Of a stretch of 64,000 nucleotides of DNA, positions 1 through 10,877 are shown one piece after another. The first letter of the stretch is position 1, and each line of letters begins with the position of its first letter. Position numbers and translations under genes: made by a program. Source of the DNA: Verrucomicrobiota bacterium (lineage in GTDB: Bacteria; Verrucomicrobiota; Verrucomicrobiia; Limisphaerales; J093); the NCBI GenBank assembly GCA_027493615.1, contig JAOSKK010000023.1, forward strand, positions 1 through 64,000, written 5' to 3'. The notes under the pieces were generated by a model. The model had not been told where the DNA came from and did not search any database. It was given only the letters and a program-made list of their open reading frames with translations.

Positions 1-700
1 CCCAGTTCATCAACTGGAACCTCGGCGGTGGGGTGGCGGGGCCATCGATCTGGTGATGCACCTCCACGGCGTCGGCTTTGGCCAGGCCTTGGAGTGGTTG
101 GAACGGCACGGCGCGACGAGCCCGATCCCGCCGGTGAGCCCTCCGCCCAGACCGCCGCTGCGGTTGCCGGAGCCGACGCCCGAACACCTCGCTCACGTCC
201 GGCGTTACCTGGTCGAGCCACGGCGACTGCCCCCGCGTTGCTCGACCCCTTGATCGCCACCGGCAACCTCTACGCCGATGCCCGCGCCAACGCCGTCTTC
301 CTCCTGCGCGGGCCCGACGGGCAGCCGGTCGGTGCCGAACTGCGGGGCACCGGACTGGTCCCCTGGCGCGGCATGGCCCCGGGTTCCCGCAAGGACCGTG
401 GCTGCTTTGCCGTCCCGACGACCCCGCGCGCGGTGAGCCTCCTGTGCGGAGTCGGCCATTGACGCCCTCAGTTGCCACGCCCTGCACCCCGACCCTCGGT
501 GCCTCTCGACCGCCGGTGCCCGGCCCGATCCGGTCTGGCTGGCCGACCTCCTCGCCCAGGGCGGCCCCGTGTCCTGCGGCTTTGACCTCGATGCCACGGG
601 GGAAGCGATGGCTCAGGTCATGATCGCCCGGCATCCCGCCATCCAGCGCCTGCGCCCCTCGCACAAGGACTGGAACGATGTCCTACGGGCAGGGGGTTGA
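1..700 (+). pseudogene. DUF3991/Toprim-type protein, 5'-truncated and frameshifted
   Basis: Read across three frames, the segment gives a DUF3991-like stretch (LVMHLHGVGFGQALEWL, then LLDPLIATGNLYADARANA) followed by a Toprim-like end (CGFDLDATGEA, DWNDVLRAGG) and a TGA at 698-700. Such proteins are primase- or relaxase-associated and usually ride on plasmids or integrative elements. The gene is cut by the window edge. Breaks lie near position 40, at the C-run 230-234 (five C where six restore the frame) and near 445 (one extra G). These single-base changes could be sequencing errors rather than true decay. The family assignment is from motif appearance only. Confidence 0.55.
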
Positions 701-769
701 GCGCGCTCGCGCTCCCCAGCTTGCGCCGGCTTGCGGACGACCACCACCAGTGGCCGCGGCGCCAACCCT

Positions 770-851
770 CCTCGGAATCGCTGCTCGGAAGCCCTCCTCG
801 GAACCACCCCTGCTCGGAACCACCCCTGCTCGGAACCACCCCTGCTCGGAA
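770..851. repeat. 16-bp direct tandem repeat
   Basis: About three exact copies of TGCTCGGAACCACCCC follow two degenerate copies. The repeat lies in the gene-free stretch between the Toprim-like remnant and the next gene. No coding function is supported. The stretch 701-985 holds nothing else that I recognise. Confidence 0.8.
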
Positions 852-985
852 TCCCCAAAAACTCCCTCCTTGGAAAGGGAAACTGACTGCTCGCGCTGCC
901 CGCCAGGTGGGTCACTGCCCGTGAGCACCCCCGGTCAACTTCCCGCGAGCGGCGACGTTTTCACAAAGCTCTCCCCATCAAATTG

Positions 986-1790
986 TTATGCTGGCGACAG
1001 TAAAGTGAGGGCGCTCAGGATCCGCGCACGGTTCACTGGCTTGACCTCACGCACGATCGCGTCGCGCATGGCTTGGCCCGGCAAGGTCTCCTGCGGATAG
1101 GAGAGGAACCGCAGCGGCACGCCCAGCGCCTCCGCGCAGCTCGACGCCAACAGGGGCCAGAGCCGGCCCAGTTCGCCGATCAACGGCAGACTGCCTTCAT
1201 GGCGGGCGAAGCCGGACATTTCCATGCGAAAAGGCACATGGAACGTCTTGGTCTTCGACAGCCCGTCCGCCACGGCTTGCTGCACCGCCCCACTGGCGCG
1301 CTCGAGTTCCCAGACACGCCCGAGGTTGGGATCGAGGTCCAACCGGATCAAGGACTTGCCGGCCAAACTGTAACTCAAGTGGCCTTGCCAATGGGACCAG
1401 AGGCCGTGGCCGGCGTACGTCTCGAAGGGTCCGTCATGAATCTCCTGCGTGAGCGCGACCCCGGATTCGATGATCACCTCCGCGCTGGCGAGGAGGCGGG
1501 CGAGGCGACTGGCCCGAACACCGTTTGACCTGATCCAGGGTGCCGCCCATTTCGTGGGCCACGACCGCCGAGCTCGTGGCCACACCGTCCACCAACCCCA
1601 CCCGCATCAGTTCCGCGATCAGCGTGGTGACGCCCTCGTGGATGTTGGGCCCGCTCCCGGTGACCACGACCACGCGGCCCCGGCGTTGTTTGGCCTCGAC
1701 GATCCGCCGGACTGCTTCATGGAACCGACCTTGCGTCGCGGCTGGGAGTTCTTGCCTCCAGGATGCGAGCAACGGACGGTCAATCGTCAT
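986..1790 (-). CDS. Conserved protein of unknown function, frameshifted
   Basis: The N-terminal part (TIDRPLLASWRQELPAATQG, then VVVVTGSGPNIHEGVTTLI and GVATSSAVVAHEMGG) has a glycine-rich nucleotide-binding look that loosely recalls deoxyhypusine-synthase-like proteins. The C-terminal part contains HGLWSHWQGHLSYSLAGKSL. The two parts are in different frames, joined near 1500-1530. The ATG at 1790 overlaps the stop of the upstream sialidase-like gene by 11 bp, so the two are probably co-translated and may act on the same substrate. No reaction can be assigned. Confidence 0.5.
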
Positions 1791-3026
1791 GGCGGGAAGC
1801 GGGTCTGGGCTCGGTTCCTGGCGAAGGAGCTCCCACGCGAATCCAATCGGCATCCAGGCTCACATGTTTGATGCTCCTCCCGGTGTCCGGCCCCGGTTGA
1901 TAGGTGTAAGTCAGTTCCAGGAGCCCTGCGCGCGTTTGAATGAGTGAGGGATAATGAAAGCGCCCGCCGGGGGCGTGTTCCAGGTACCGCCGATGCGACC
2001 AGCTCCGCCCTTCGTCCTCGGAGAGGCTGAGGGCGAGACGGTCGCGGTCCTCCTCGGTGTCGTTAAAGACCATCACCCAACGTCCATCGTGAAGGGCGAT
2101 CACCTCGAGGCTCGAGTTTGGATTGGGGAGGTCGCATGCCTCGGCGAGCGACCAGCTTTCGCCCTCATCGGTGGAGAGGCTCACCTGCACCCGCGGCGGG
2201 GGCGGACCTTCGCGCCGCATGTAGGCTACGAGCGTCCCGTCGCGCCTGCGCACCACGCTGGGCTGATTCAGTCCGACCCCGACAATGGGCCGGCTCGGGC
2301 GCCAGGACTGGCCGCCATCGTCCGAGATGGCCATCAAACAGACGTAGAACCCATCGGAGTAGAGCGGGAAGAGGATGCGTCCGCTGGGCAGCCGCAAGAG
2401 GTGGTTCCGTGGCATCCAGCCGAGCTGGCGTTTGCCGGGGGTCTCGAGCCGCCTGAAGCAGTGCGTCGACCGGGGCGGTGACGTGCCCGCCGTAATCGGC
2501 CCGGGCAACGGAGAGTCGGGGCAAGCCTTGTTCGAGGGCTTCGACGAACTCCGGGCCGGGGGTGAGGATCAAGTCGTCCTGCCAGTACCAATGCGGTGGG
2601 CCGTCGCGGGAGTAGTCTCTCGATTTGCGGAACCGCAGCAGCGAATGGTTCCAGCTCTCTCCCAGGACCGCGATCCAGAACAACGTCAGTTCCTGCCGGG
2701 GATCGAGAAACAGGACCGGGTTGCAGTCGGGCAGGTGGGGGGTGTCGGCCAGTAGGACGACGTCACTCCAGGCGGTGCTGCCGTGTCGCAACCGCGCACC
2801 TTGGATCACCACGTCGTCGCTTTCCCGCTCGCCGGAGCCATGAAACCAGGCCGCCAGCAAGTCACCATCGGGACATTCGACGATCGAGCTGGAATGCACA
2901 TGCTTGGATTGCAGGGGGAACACCAACCGCTCCTGGTGGAAGGGTTCAGTTGGCGCCCCCGGCGATTGCCACGCCCACGCTCATCGTCGCCGGGACGAGT
3001 TGGCGCCACTTTAGAAGCTGTCTCAT
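1780..3026 (-). CDS. Secreted sialidase-like (BNR-repeat) glycosidase, frameshifted
   Basis: The body carries KHVHSSSIVECPDGDLLAAW, WMPRNHLLRLPSGRILFPLY, and Asp-box-like units such as SDDGGQSW and STDEGESW typical of six-bladed sialidase propellers. The predicted role is exo-acting hydrolysis of a sialic-acid-like or other glycan, outside the cytoplasm. I chose the ATG at 3026 because it opens a short signal-peptide-like segment (MRQLLKWRQLVPATMSVGVA). That segment joins the body only through a frameshift near 2945-2950; without it the body would start at a TTG at 2926. A second break lies near 2455. It overlaps the downstream gene by 11 bp. Confidence 0.75.
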
Positions 3027-3459
3027 GCGTGCGTTGGACCCTATCGGCTCACCAACCCGCGGACAAGCCGCTTGCCTCGGCGGCGGACAGCCCGGGCGCA
3101 CTTGTCGCCAGTGGCATCGCCCCGTTGGACGGGGGAGGGATGGCGATCTCTCGGGTAACCGTGGGCTCGGCCAGCGTGTTAACTTCCCGGCACGGACTTC
3201 CATGTAAACACCCATCGTGGTCCAGACCGGCCCGGGCGGCGGCGCTGCTGGGCGGCCACTTCGACGGCGTTCAGTAGGCTGTGGTCGCCCTCCATCAGCC
3301 TGCCGGTGTCCCGGCTCGTCAGGGCCTTGCCTGCGTCGTCCGGCAGGAAGATGAGGCCCTGGCTCGTGTGTGTCCGGGTGTCCGGCAGCGTGCGACGGAT
3401 GACCTTGCCTCGCGCTTTGATTCGGGCATTATCACCGCCGTTGGGCACATACTGGATTT
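3027..3459. other. Gene-poor stretch with a possible integrase remnant
   Basis: No intact gene is supported here. On the minus strand, about 3380-3450 reads YVPNGGDNARIKARGKVIRR, which resembles the extreme N-terminus of tyrosine recombinases of the phage-integrase type. The reading then loses any family resemblance. It lies directly beside tRNA-Ser, a common integration target. This is a weak, motif-only suggestion. Confidence 0.2.
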
Positions 3460-3549
<90 letters not shown>

Positions 3550-3567
3550 ACCCACCGTCAACCCCGC

Positions 3568-5034
3568 TCACGCCGCCACATTCGTCCGCGCGGTCAGGCC
3601 GTAGAGCTGCGCCAGGACCCGGGCGTGCCGCGCGAAGTCGCCGCAGTAAAGGATCGGGTGCGGCCCGGCGTAGACGCTGCAGACATCGGCCACGTCGTCG
3701 AGCTTCACCAGCACGCGCGTCGCGCAACCGCCGGTCGGAGGGCTGGTCGGGGAAGCGATCACCCGCCCGCGCCAGGCGTCGAGGGACCGCTTGTCGGATT
3801 GGTACTTGAACAGCGTGACCGGTTCGCCCGCCGGCCACTGGACATCGAGCGCGAGGGTCTTGGGCAGTTGATGGAAGAACGGGCGGAGGTCGTAGGTCGC
3901 TTCCTTCGCGCGCGGTCCGTGCAGCCGGGTGGTGCAGGTGCAGTGGGAGGCGAAGTAGAGGTTTTCCTCGGTGTCGAACTCGGGATTGTGCTGGAAGCCG
4001 CCCCGGCCGAAGAGCGCGGCCCCAGCATCAAGGAAAGGCTGGCATTGAGGTCGTTCTCGCAGCCGCAGGGCACCAGGTCGCCGTTGTTCCACGCGAAGCT
4101 CAGACACGGCTTGCGATGCTTGAGCATGAGACACTCGATGGTGATGGCGTCGGCGTCGTGCCGTTCCATGATGCGCTGGACGGCGACATGGGCGCGGACG
4201 GCGTCACGGGCGGCGTCGGGCGTGATTTCCCGCACGTGTCGCGCGCCGCGAAGGACCGACCGGGCCATCTGGTCCATGTCCGGTGTGAGCTGGACTTCGT
4301 CGTACAGGGCATTGAAGTGATCGCTCGGGACCCCGTGGATCGAGGTGCCAAAGAACGGTTCGGTGTCGTCGGCTTCCCGGGTCAGGGCGCCCGGAGACGC
4401 GCAACAGCCGGCTTTGGGACAGGCGAGTGCGGGCGTGGATGGCGCGCAGGCCCCGCTCGAGAGCGGCCCAGTTCTCGATCGAGTGGATGTACTGGACGTG
4501 GGGCGCCGCGCGGAAGTACTCGGGCGGCAACTGATGGTTCGCGCCGAGCGGATGGTAGAGGATGATGGGGCCGCGGTAAGCCTCGAGGATGGGCTTGAGT
4601 TTCGCGCTGAAGCTGTTCCAGAAGTTGAAGAGCAGCAGGGCGTCGGGCCGGTTGGCCGCCACGCGGTCGAGGAAGGCCTGGATGGCGGCGTCGGTGGCCA
4701 GGGGTTGCTCCTCGAGGGCCAGCGTCAGGTCCAGATCGGCGGCGAGTTCGCGGGTCTTCGCCAGGAAGCGGGCCTGCTGCTGTTCGGGCTCGAACTGGTT
4801 GCCCGGCCAGGTGAACCACTGGTGCGGCGCCCAACCGTCCTCGGCCCTGCCCGCGATCACGTCTGCCGCGGGCGGGTAGAAGAAGGCGCCGCCGACGCGG
4901 GCCGGCTGCTTGCGCCGTGGGGAGGCGCGCAAGTGAGTGGGCGAAGAAGTGGCGCAGCCCAGTGGCCAGGCGGCCAACGCCGTCAGCGCGGCGGCGGACT
5001 TGAGGAAGGCGCGACGGTCCGTGGGGGTGATCAT
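3568..5034 (-). CDS. Tat-exported L-fucose/arabinose-isomerase-like protein, frameshifted
   Basis: The N-terminus TDRRAFLKSAAALTALAAW is a twin-arginine signal, followed by a Cys (WPLGCATSS) that could be lipidated. The body has a Rossmann-like half (NRPDALLLFNFWNSFSAKL) and a C-terminal half (DADAITIECLMLKH, PCGCENDLNA, LYFASHCTCTTRLHGP) with the layout of L-fucose-isomerase-like proteins. Secreted members of this type are common in polysaccharide-degrading Verrucomicrobia and Planctomycetes and their true reactions are mostly untested. Breaks near 4375 and 4020 split it into three frames. The ATG at 5034 fixes the Tat signal. Confidence 0.7.
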
Positions 5035-5188
5035 GGGCGGAATCTAAGCCACGGGGCGTCTGCATGGGCAACCATTATCTGACGGCCGCCGCGCTCATGG
5101 CGTCCTGCTTTGGCGCTTGAGTGGTGCCTGCGGGGTGCCTAGCCTGCCCGCGATTCCTGGCCAGCACTCGCGCAGCCGGGGAACGACT

Positions 5189-6589
5189 ATGGGCGGCTAT
5201 TTTGGCGTGGTTTCACAGCACGATTGCGTCGCGGACCTCTTCTATGGCACCGACTACCATTCGCATCTCGGCACGCGACGCGGCGGGTTGGCGGTGCACG
5301 ACGGCGTCGGCTGCCGTCGTTACATCCACGACATTACGAACGCGCAGTTCCGGTCCAAGTTCGAGTACGATGTCCTCAAGTTGAAGGGGCGGATGGGCAT
5401 CGGCGTCATCAGCGACACCGACGACCAGCCGTTGATCATCGGATCGCACCTGGGCAACTACGCCATCGTCACGGTCGGGCGCATCGCGAACCTCGCCGAC
5501 CTGGTGAAACAGGTCTACGGCCTCCGCGCGGCGCACTTCTCCGAAATGAGCGGCGGGGAGATCAACCCGACGGAGTTGGTGGCGCTCTTCATCAACCAGG
5601 GGGCGACGTTCGCCGAGGGCATCGCCATCGCGCAGCAGGCCATCGCGGGTTCTTGCTCGCTGCTCCTGCTGACGGACAAGGGCGTGTACGCGGCGCGCGA
5701 CAAGCTGGGGCGAACCCCGATCGTGCTCGGCCAGAAGGACGGGGCCTGTGCCGTCACGCTCGAGAGCTGCGCCTTTCCGAACCTGGGCTACGAGACCGTG
5801 CGCGACCTCGGCCCGGGCGAGATTGTCCGGCTGACGCCCGAGGGCGTGGAGGTCCTTGCGCTGCCGGGGCACCGCTGCCAGATCTGCGCGTTCCTCTGGG
5901 TTTACTACGGCTACCCGGCTTCGACGTATGAGGGGATCAACACGGAGGCGACGCGCTACCGCAGCGGGGCCGCGCTGGCACGACGCGACCCCACGCCCGT
6001 GGATGTGGTGGCCGGGATCCCGGACTCCGGCACCGGTCACGCCATGGGCTATGCCCAGGAAAAGGGCGTGCCGTTCCGCCGGCCTTTTGTGAAGTACACG
6101 CCCACGTGGTCACGCAGCTTCATGCCGCAGGATCAGCCCACGCGGGATCTCGTGGCCCGCATGAAGATCATCCCCATCCGGGAACTCATCCAGGGCGAGC
6201 GCCTCCTGTTCTGCGAGGACTCCATCGTGCGCGGCACCCAGCTCCGCGACACGGTCCGCCGGCTCTTCGACTACGGGGCGCGCGAGGTTCACATGCGACC
6301 GGCGTGTCCGCCGCTGATCTTTGGCTGCAAATTCCTCAACTTCTCCCGCTCGAAATCCGAGCTGGACCTGGCGGGCCGCCGTGCGATCAAGGAACTCGAA
6401 GGCCAGGACGGCCCGCCACCGCCCGCCTACGCCCAGCCGGGCTCGCCCCAGTACCAGGCCATGGTCGAACGCATCCGGCATCGCCTCGGCCTCACCACGT
6501 TGCAATACCAGCAACTGGACGACCTGATCGCCGCCATCGGCCTGCCCCGGGAACGGCTCTGCACCTACTGCTGGGACGGTCGCGAGTGA
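5189..6589 (+). CDS. purF: Amidophosphoribosyltransferase-like protein (PurF variant)
   Basis: 466 residues, intact. PurF makes 5-phosphoribosylamine from PRPP and glutamine, the first step of purine synthesis. The N-terminal Ntn-glutaminase fold is recognisable (YGTDYHSHLGTRRGG), as is the PRPP-binding motif LLFCEDSIVRGTQ near residues 339-351. Cys233, Cys380, Cys458 and Cys461 lie where Bacillus-type PurF holds its [4Fe-4S] cluster. The start MGGYFGVVS has Gly where the catalytic Cys1 normally is, so glutaminase activity may be lost or use another residue. It could be an ammonia-dependent enzyme or a paralogue. The ATG at 5189 is chosen because homology begins there. Confidence 0.85.
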   Translation: MGGYFGVVSQHDCVADLFYGTDYHSHLGTRRGGLAVHDGVGCRRYIHDITNAQFRSKFEYDVLKLKGRMGIGVISDTDDQPLIIGSHLGNYAIVTVGRIANLADLVKQVYGLRAAHFSEMSGGEINPTELVALFINQGATFAEGIAIAQQAIAGSCSLLLLTDKGVYAARDKLGRTPIVLGQKDGACAVTLESCAFPNLGYETVRDLGPGEIVRLTPEGVEVLALPGHRCQICAFLWVYYGYPASTYEGINTEATRYRSGAALARRDPTPVDVVAGIPDSGTGHAMGYAQEKGVPFRRPFVKYTPTWSRSFMPQDQPTRDLVARMKIIPIRELIQGERLLFCEDSIVRGTQLRDTVRRLFDYGAREVHMRPACPPLIFGCKFLNFSRSKSELDLAGRRAIKELEGQDGPPPPAYAQPGSPQYQAMVERIRHRLGLTTLQYQQLDDLIAAIGLPRERLCTYCWDGRE

Positions 6590-6599
6590 TCGAACCTCC

Positions 6600-9264
6600 T
6601 CAAGGCAGGCTCTGGGCCCGGTAGTAGCGGCGGACCTGCCCGGCAGCGGCGGGGTCGCTGTAATCGACCGTGCCGGTGGGGTTGTCGAGCGTCTCAAGGA
6701 CTTCCCAGGCAACCGCCGCGCCCAGGTCGGAGGCGGTTTCCACCCGGACACGCCCGCCCGGCGGCCCGCTGATTCGGAGCTGGAATCCGCCCAAGGGATC
6801 GAAGCCCAGGGCCGTGAGCGTGAGGGCATGGTCATCCGTGATGACCAGCGTGGCTTGGATCCGGGGACCGGGCAGGACGTTGACAAAACCACTGAGCTGG
6901 AGGCCGACCGTGACGCCTGCACCGGCCGCCGGGTTGGGCAACAAGGTGACGTGGAAGACGCGGTTGGTCTGGCCAGGCGAGAAGATCAAGGTGCCGCTGG
7001 CGACGACGTAATCCTTGCCCGGCACGGCGGTGCCGCCCTGGGTGGTGTAATCCACCAGCACCGTCTGCGCGTAGGGTTTGGTGAGCATGACCGCGATGGG
7101 CGCGCTGCCGTCTCCTTTCCCGGCGTGATACTCGGTCGTGGCGAAGTTCACGGTGGGTGGGTCGTTATCGATGATCTCGAGGACGGCCGTCGAGGGCAGG
7201 CCGAGCGTGGCGTTGGTGGCGTTGGTGAGTCGGACGAGCACGGTCTCCGGTGAACTCGTCTTCCAGGTCGTCCAGGATGGGGACCGCGATGGTTTGAGTG
7301 GTCTGGCCGGGCAGGAAGGTGAGGAGACCGGCGACGGGGATGAAGTCGATCCCGGCGACGGCGGTGCCGTTGGTGGCCGCGTAGCCGACGGTGACTGTCT
7401 GGCCCGAAGGCGCGCTCAGAACGACTTCGAGCTGGCCGGATCCAGCGCCTTCGCTGGCGGTGAAGCGCTCGGCGGCGAACCGGACGGTGGCCAGGTCGTT
7501 GTCAACAATGGTGATCACCAACGGGTCGCCGGGGACGACATCGACCGGGTTACGGAGCTCGATGGAGAAGGTCTCGTCGAGTTCGACGAGGGTGTCATCG
7601 AGGATCTGGACCGAGATGAACTGCGTGGTGACGCCCGCGGGATAGATGAGGGTGCCGCTGGCGGCGACGTAATCGATGCCGGCGGTGGCGGTGCCGTCGA
7701 CGGTGGCGTAATCGACCCGGACGGCGCGGCTGCTCATCGGGTGATCGAGGGTCACGGCGAAGGTGAGGGTGCGGGTCTGCTCGATGACGTTGGTGGCGGT
7801 GAACGCGAAGCGCGCGTTCGGGGGCGGGGTGGTGTCGAGGAAGATGGAGTCGGTGACGACGGCCGACTGGTTGCCGAAGGGATCTTCGAACTGGGCGTGC
7901 ACGGTGCGGGTGGTGACGCCGGGTTCGAGCTGCCAGGCTTTGGTCGGGGCGAACGGTTCCCAGTCCTGCCAGTTGACGCCGTTGTTGCTCAGGCGCATCT
8001 GCGGGACGGAGCCGCTGTTGTCGGTGGCGGCGAGGGTCAGGGTGACGTTCCGGTTCGTGGTGGAGGTGGCGCCGTTGTTGATCACGACCGACCCGGTGGG
8101 GGGTTCGAGGTCCGTGAGGATGTTGGTGCGAAAGACGGTGTTGGTGCCGAGGCCGGCGAGGGTGAGGGAGACGTTGAAACGGCCGAGGTTGGTGAACACG
8201 TGAGACGGACTGCGCTGCAGGCTGGGGGACGAGCCGTCGCCGAAGTTCCAGCTCTGAGCGGTGGCGCCGACGGAGAGATCGGTGAACCGGATCGAGAGGG
8301 GTGGCTTGCCGGCATTGGTCGAGACAGCGAAGAGGGGGAGGGCGAGCGTCGCGTTGGTGGACCAGGCTGACTTGTACCAGTCATAGCCGAGGCGGCGGGG
8401 GATGGTGGTCAAGCCGTCGGACCAGAAGGCGGTGGCGTTGGTGATGCCGAGGGCGATGGCGGTGCCGGAAAGGGAGACGAGTTGGCCGGGGACCCACTGG
8501 CCGCTGGCGGGGTTGAAAAGGCGGGTCCAGAGGATGCCGCCGGTGCTCCAGGCTACGAGCCCGGAGTCATTCCACAACTGGCCGAGGGGAGCGCCGGTGG
8601 CGGCGTCGTCACCCACCCAACGGTTGCGGAGGGCGTCGTAAACGCGGGTGCGGACGACGTTGCCGCTGCTCCAGGCGACGAGGCCGTTGGTGCTGCTGAG
8701 GTCGAACGTCGGGCCGCCGGCGACGTTGAGGACTTCCCAGCGGCGCAGGGCCGGGTTGAAGGTGCGGAGGAAGACGGCGTTGCCGCTGATCCACGACACG
8801 ACGCCGTCGCTGCTGCGGAGGTCGAAGGTCGAGCTGGCCACGGATTCGGAGTAGAACTGGCCGGTGGCGGGTTCGTAGACGTGGTAGTGGACCTGGTTGC
8901 CGCTGCTCCAGGCGGTGACCCCGCGATGACTGCGCAGGTCCTGGGCCGTGGGCGCCGCCACGGTGAGCTTGACCCAGTTGGTGCGGGAAGGGTCGTAGGT
9001 GCGGAGGTTGAAGGCATTCCCGTTGCTCCAGGCCACGACGCCGTTCCGGTTCAAAGGCTCGACGACGATGCCGGCGGGGGTGCGATCCTCGATCCACTGG
9101 TTCTGGGCGGGATCGAACACCCGGCAGACCATCTCAAAGCCGGTGTACTGGGCCTCAACGTCCTGGAGCGGTGGGGACATGTCCACGACGGCGCCTTGCA
9201 GGCAGGCAGCGAAACCGACCAGGGCGACCCACAAGGGGCCGCAGGGAAACGAGCGGATCGTCAT
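6600..9264 (-). CDS. Large secreted Calx-beta/PKD protein with N-terminal repeat propeller, one frameshift
   Basis: The N-terminus (MTIRSFPCGPLWVALVGFAA) is a signal peptide. Residues of roughly 30-300 carry about six to seven repeats built on VVAWSxGN followed by RTYDP-like segments, probably a beta-propeller. A PKD-like domain follows (SWNFGDGSS), then an Ig-like segment, then three Calx-beta domains (for example DYATVDGTATAGIDYVAASG). The break near 7245 separates the last Calx-beta domain and a C-terminal domain ending RRYYRAQSLP. Calx-beta domains bind calcium in surface adhesins. No PEP-CTERM tail is visible. It probably acts in cell-surface binding. Confidence 0.8.
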
Positions 9265-9404
9265 TGTCCGGGAAGACTAAGCAGTTGGCTTGCCAGGCGC
9301 AACCGACTGGGGACGTCGGGCGGCAGTTCTCATTTGGGTTTGGACGACTGGGAACGCAGAGGGTTGGCCGGCTGTGGGCACATCTCGCCTGGGCGGCCCA
9401 CCCC

Positions 9405-10650
9405 TCTGCGGTCGCTTTGAATCTGCGGGGCCATTCCCAAACCTTCACCCCGCCGATTCAGAGCCCCCGCCGATGTGGAACCTGCGTCGAACCCGTCCCC
9501 GCTACAGTCCACCCGCCTCCCCAATCTGCGGTCGCTTTGAATCTGCGGGACCACTCCCGTACCTTTCCTCCCGCCGATTCAGAGCCCCCGCCGATGTGGA
9601 ACCTGCGTCGAACCCGTCCCCGCCACAATCCACCCGCCTCCCCAATCTGCGGTCGCTTTGAATCTGCGGGACCATCCCCACACCTTCACCCCGCCGATTC
9701 AGAGCCCCCGCCGATGAAACCTCCCCGAACCCGTCCCCGGAACAGTCCACCCTCTCGCTCAATCTGCGGTCGCTCTGAATCTGCGGGACCATTCCGCGTA
9801 CCTTTCATCCCACCGATTCAGTGCCCCCGCCGATAGAATCTCCCTCGAACCCGTCCCAGGTCCAGCCCACCCTCCTACCCAATCTGCGGTCGCTTTGAAT
9901 CTGCGGGGCCATTCCCCAGACCTTTCATCCCGCCGGTTCAGAGCCCCCGCCGATGGAACCTCCCCGAACCCGTCCCCGGAACAGTCCACCCTCTCGCCCC
10001 AATCTGCGGTCGCTCTGAATCTGCGGGTCCACTCCCCGTACCTTTCATCCCGCCGATTCAGAGCCCCCGCCGATGGAATCTCCCTCGAACCCGTCCCCGG
10101 AACAGTCCACCCTCTCGCTCAATCTGCGGTCGCTCCGAATCTGCGGGACCATTCCGCGTACCTTTCATCCCACCGATTCAGTGCCCCCGCCGATAGAATC
10201 TCCCTCGAACCCGTCCCAGGTCCAGCCCACCCTCCTACCCAATCTGCGGTCGCTTTGAATCTGCGGGGCCATTCCCCAGACCTTTCATCCCGCCGGTTCA
10301 GAGCCCCCGCCGATGGAACCTCCCTCGAACCCGTCCCCGGAACAGTCCACCCTCTCGCTCAATCTGCGGTCGCTCCGAATCTGCGGGACCATTCCGCGTA
10401 CCTTTCATCCCGCCGATTCAGAGCCCCCGCCGATGGAATCTCCCTCGAACCCGTCCCCGCTACAGTCCGCCCTCTCGCCCAATCTGCGGTCGCTTTGAAT
10501 CTGCGGGGCCATTCCCCGGACCTTTCATCCCGCCGATTCAGAGCCCCCGCCGATGGAATCTCCCTCGAACCCGTCCCCGCTACAGTCCACCCTCTCGCCC
10601 AATCTGCGGTCGCTCTGAATCTGCGGGACCATCCCCACACCTTCACCCCC
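9405..10650. repeat. 120-bp tandem repeat array, ten full copies and one partial
   Basis: Copies begin at 9405, 9525, 9646, 9763, 9883, 10003, 10123, 10243, 10363, 10483 and 10603, each opening TCTGCGGTCGCT. Each unit contains the segment AATCTGCGG twice, about 18 bp apart, plus CGATTCAGAGCCCCCGCCGA. The three first copies (ending GTGGAACCTGCG) differ from the later ones. A segment of about 190 bp from 9777 recurs exactly 360 bp downstream, so blocks of three units have been duplicated. The unit length is a multiple of three, so open frames across it are a by-product. Flanks 9265-9404 and 10651-10877 hold no supported gene. Confidence 0.95.
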
Positions 10651-10877
10651 ACCGGGCACAGAGTTCGCGCGCCAGCGGCGGGGTGGTATCGGGACAAGGG
10701 AAAGTGAGTTCCGCAAGAGGGGCAGACCTCTTTCGGGGGCTGGCGCCGGGGTCTCCGTCACTTGCGCCGGCGCCTCGTCGGTCTGAACGCTCAGCTCCCA
10801 AAGTGAGAACTGAACTGCTGGGCCGTGCCCGGTGGCGCTTGCTCCCCAGGACGGGGCTCGCTTAACGTCGCGTCCGC

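Noticed and set aside
9405..10650. CRISPR array
   Set aside because: The whole 120-bp unit is conserved, with no unique spacers, and no cas genes are nearby.
9171..10707. Repeat proteins encoded across the 120-bp array on either strand
   Set aside because: Open frames exist only because the unit length is a multiple of three and the sequence is stop-poor; there is no start context, and frames are lost where units are 121 or 117 bp.
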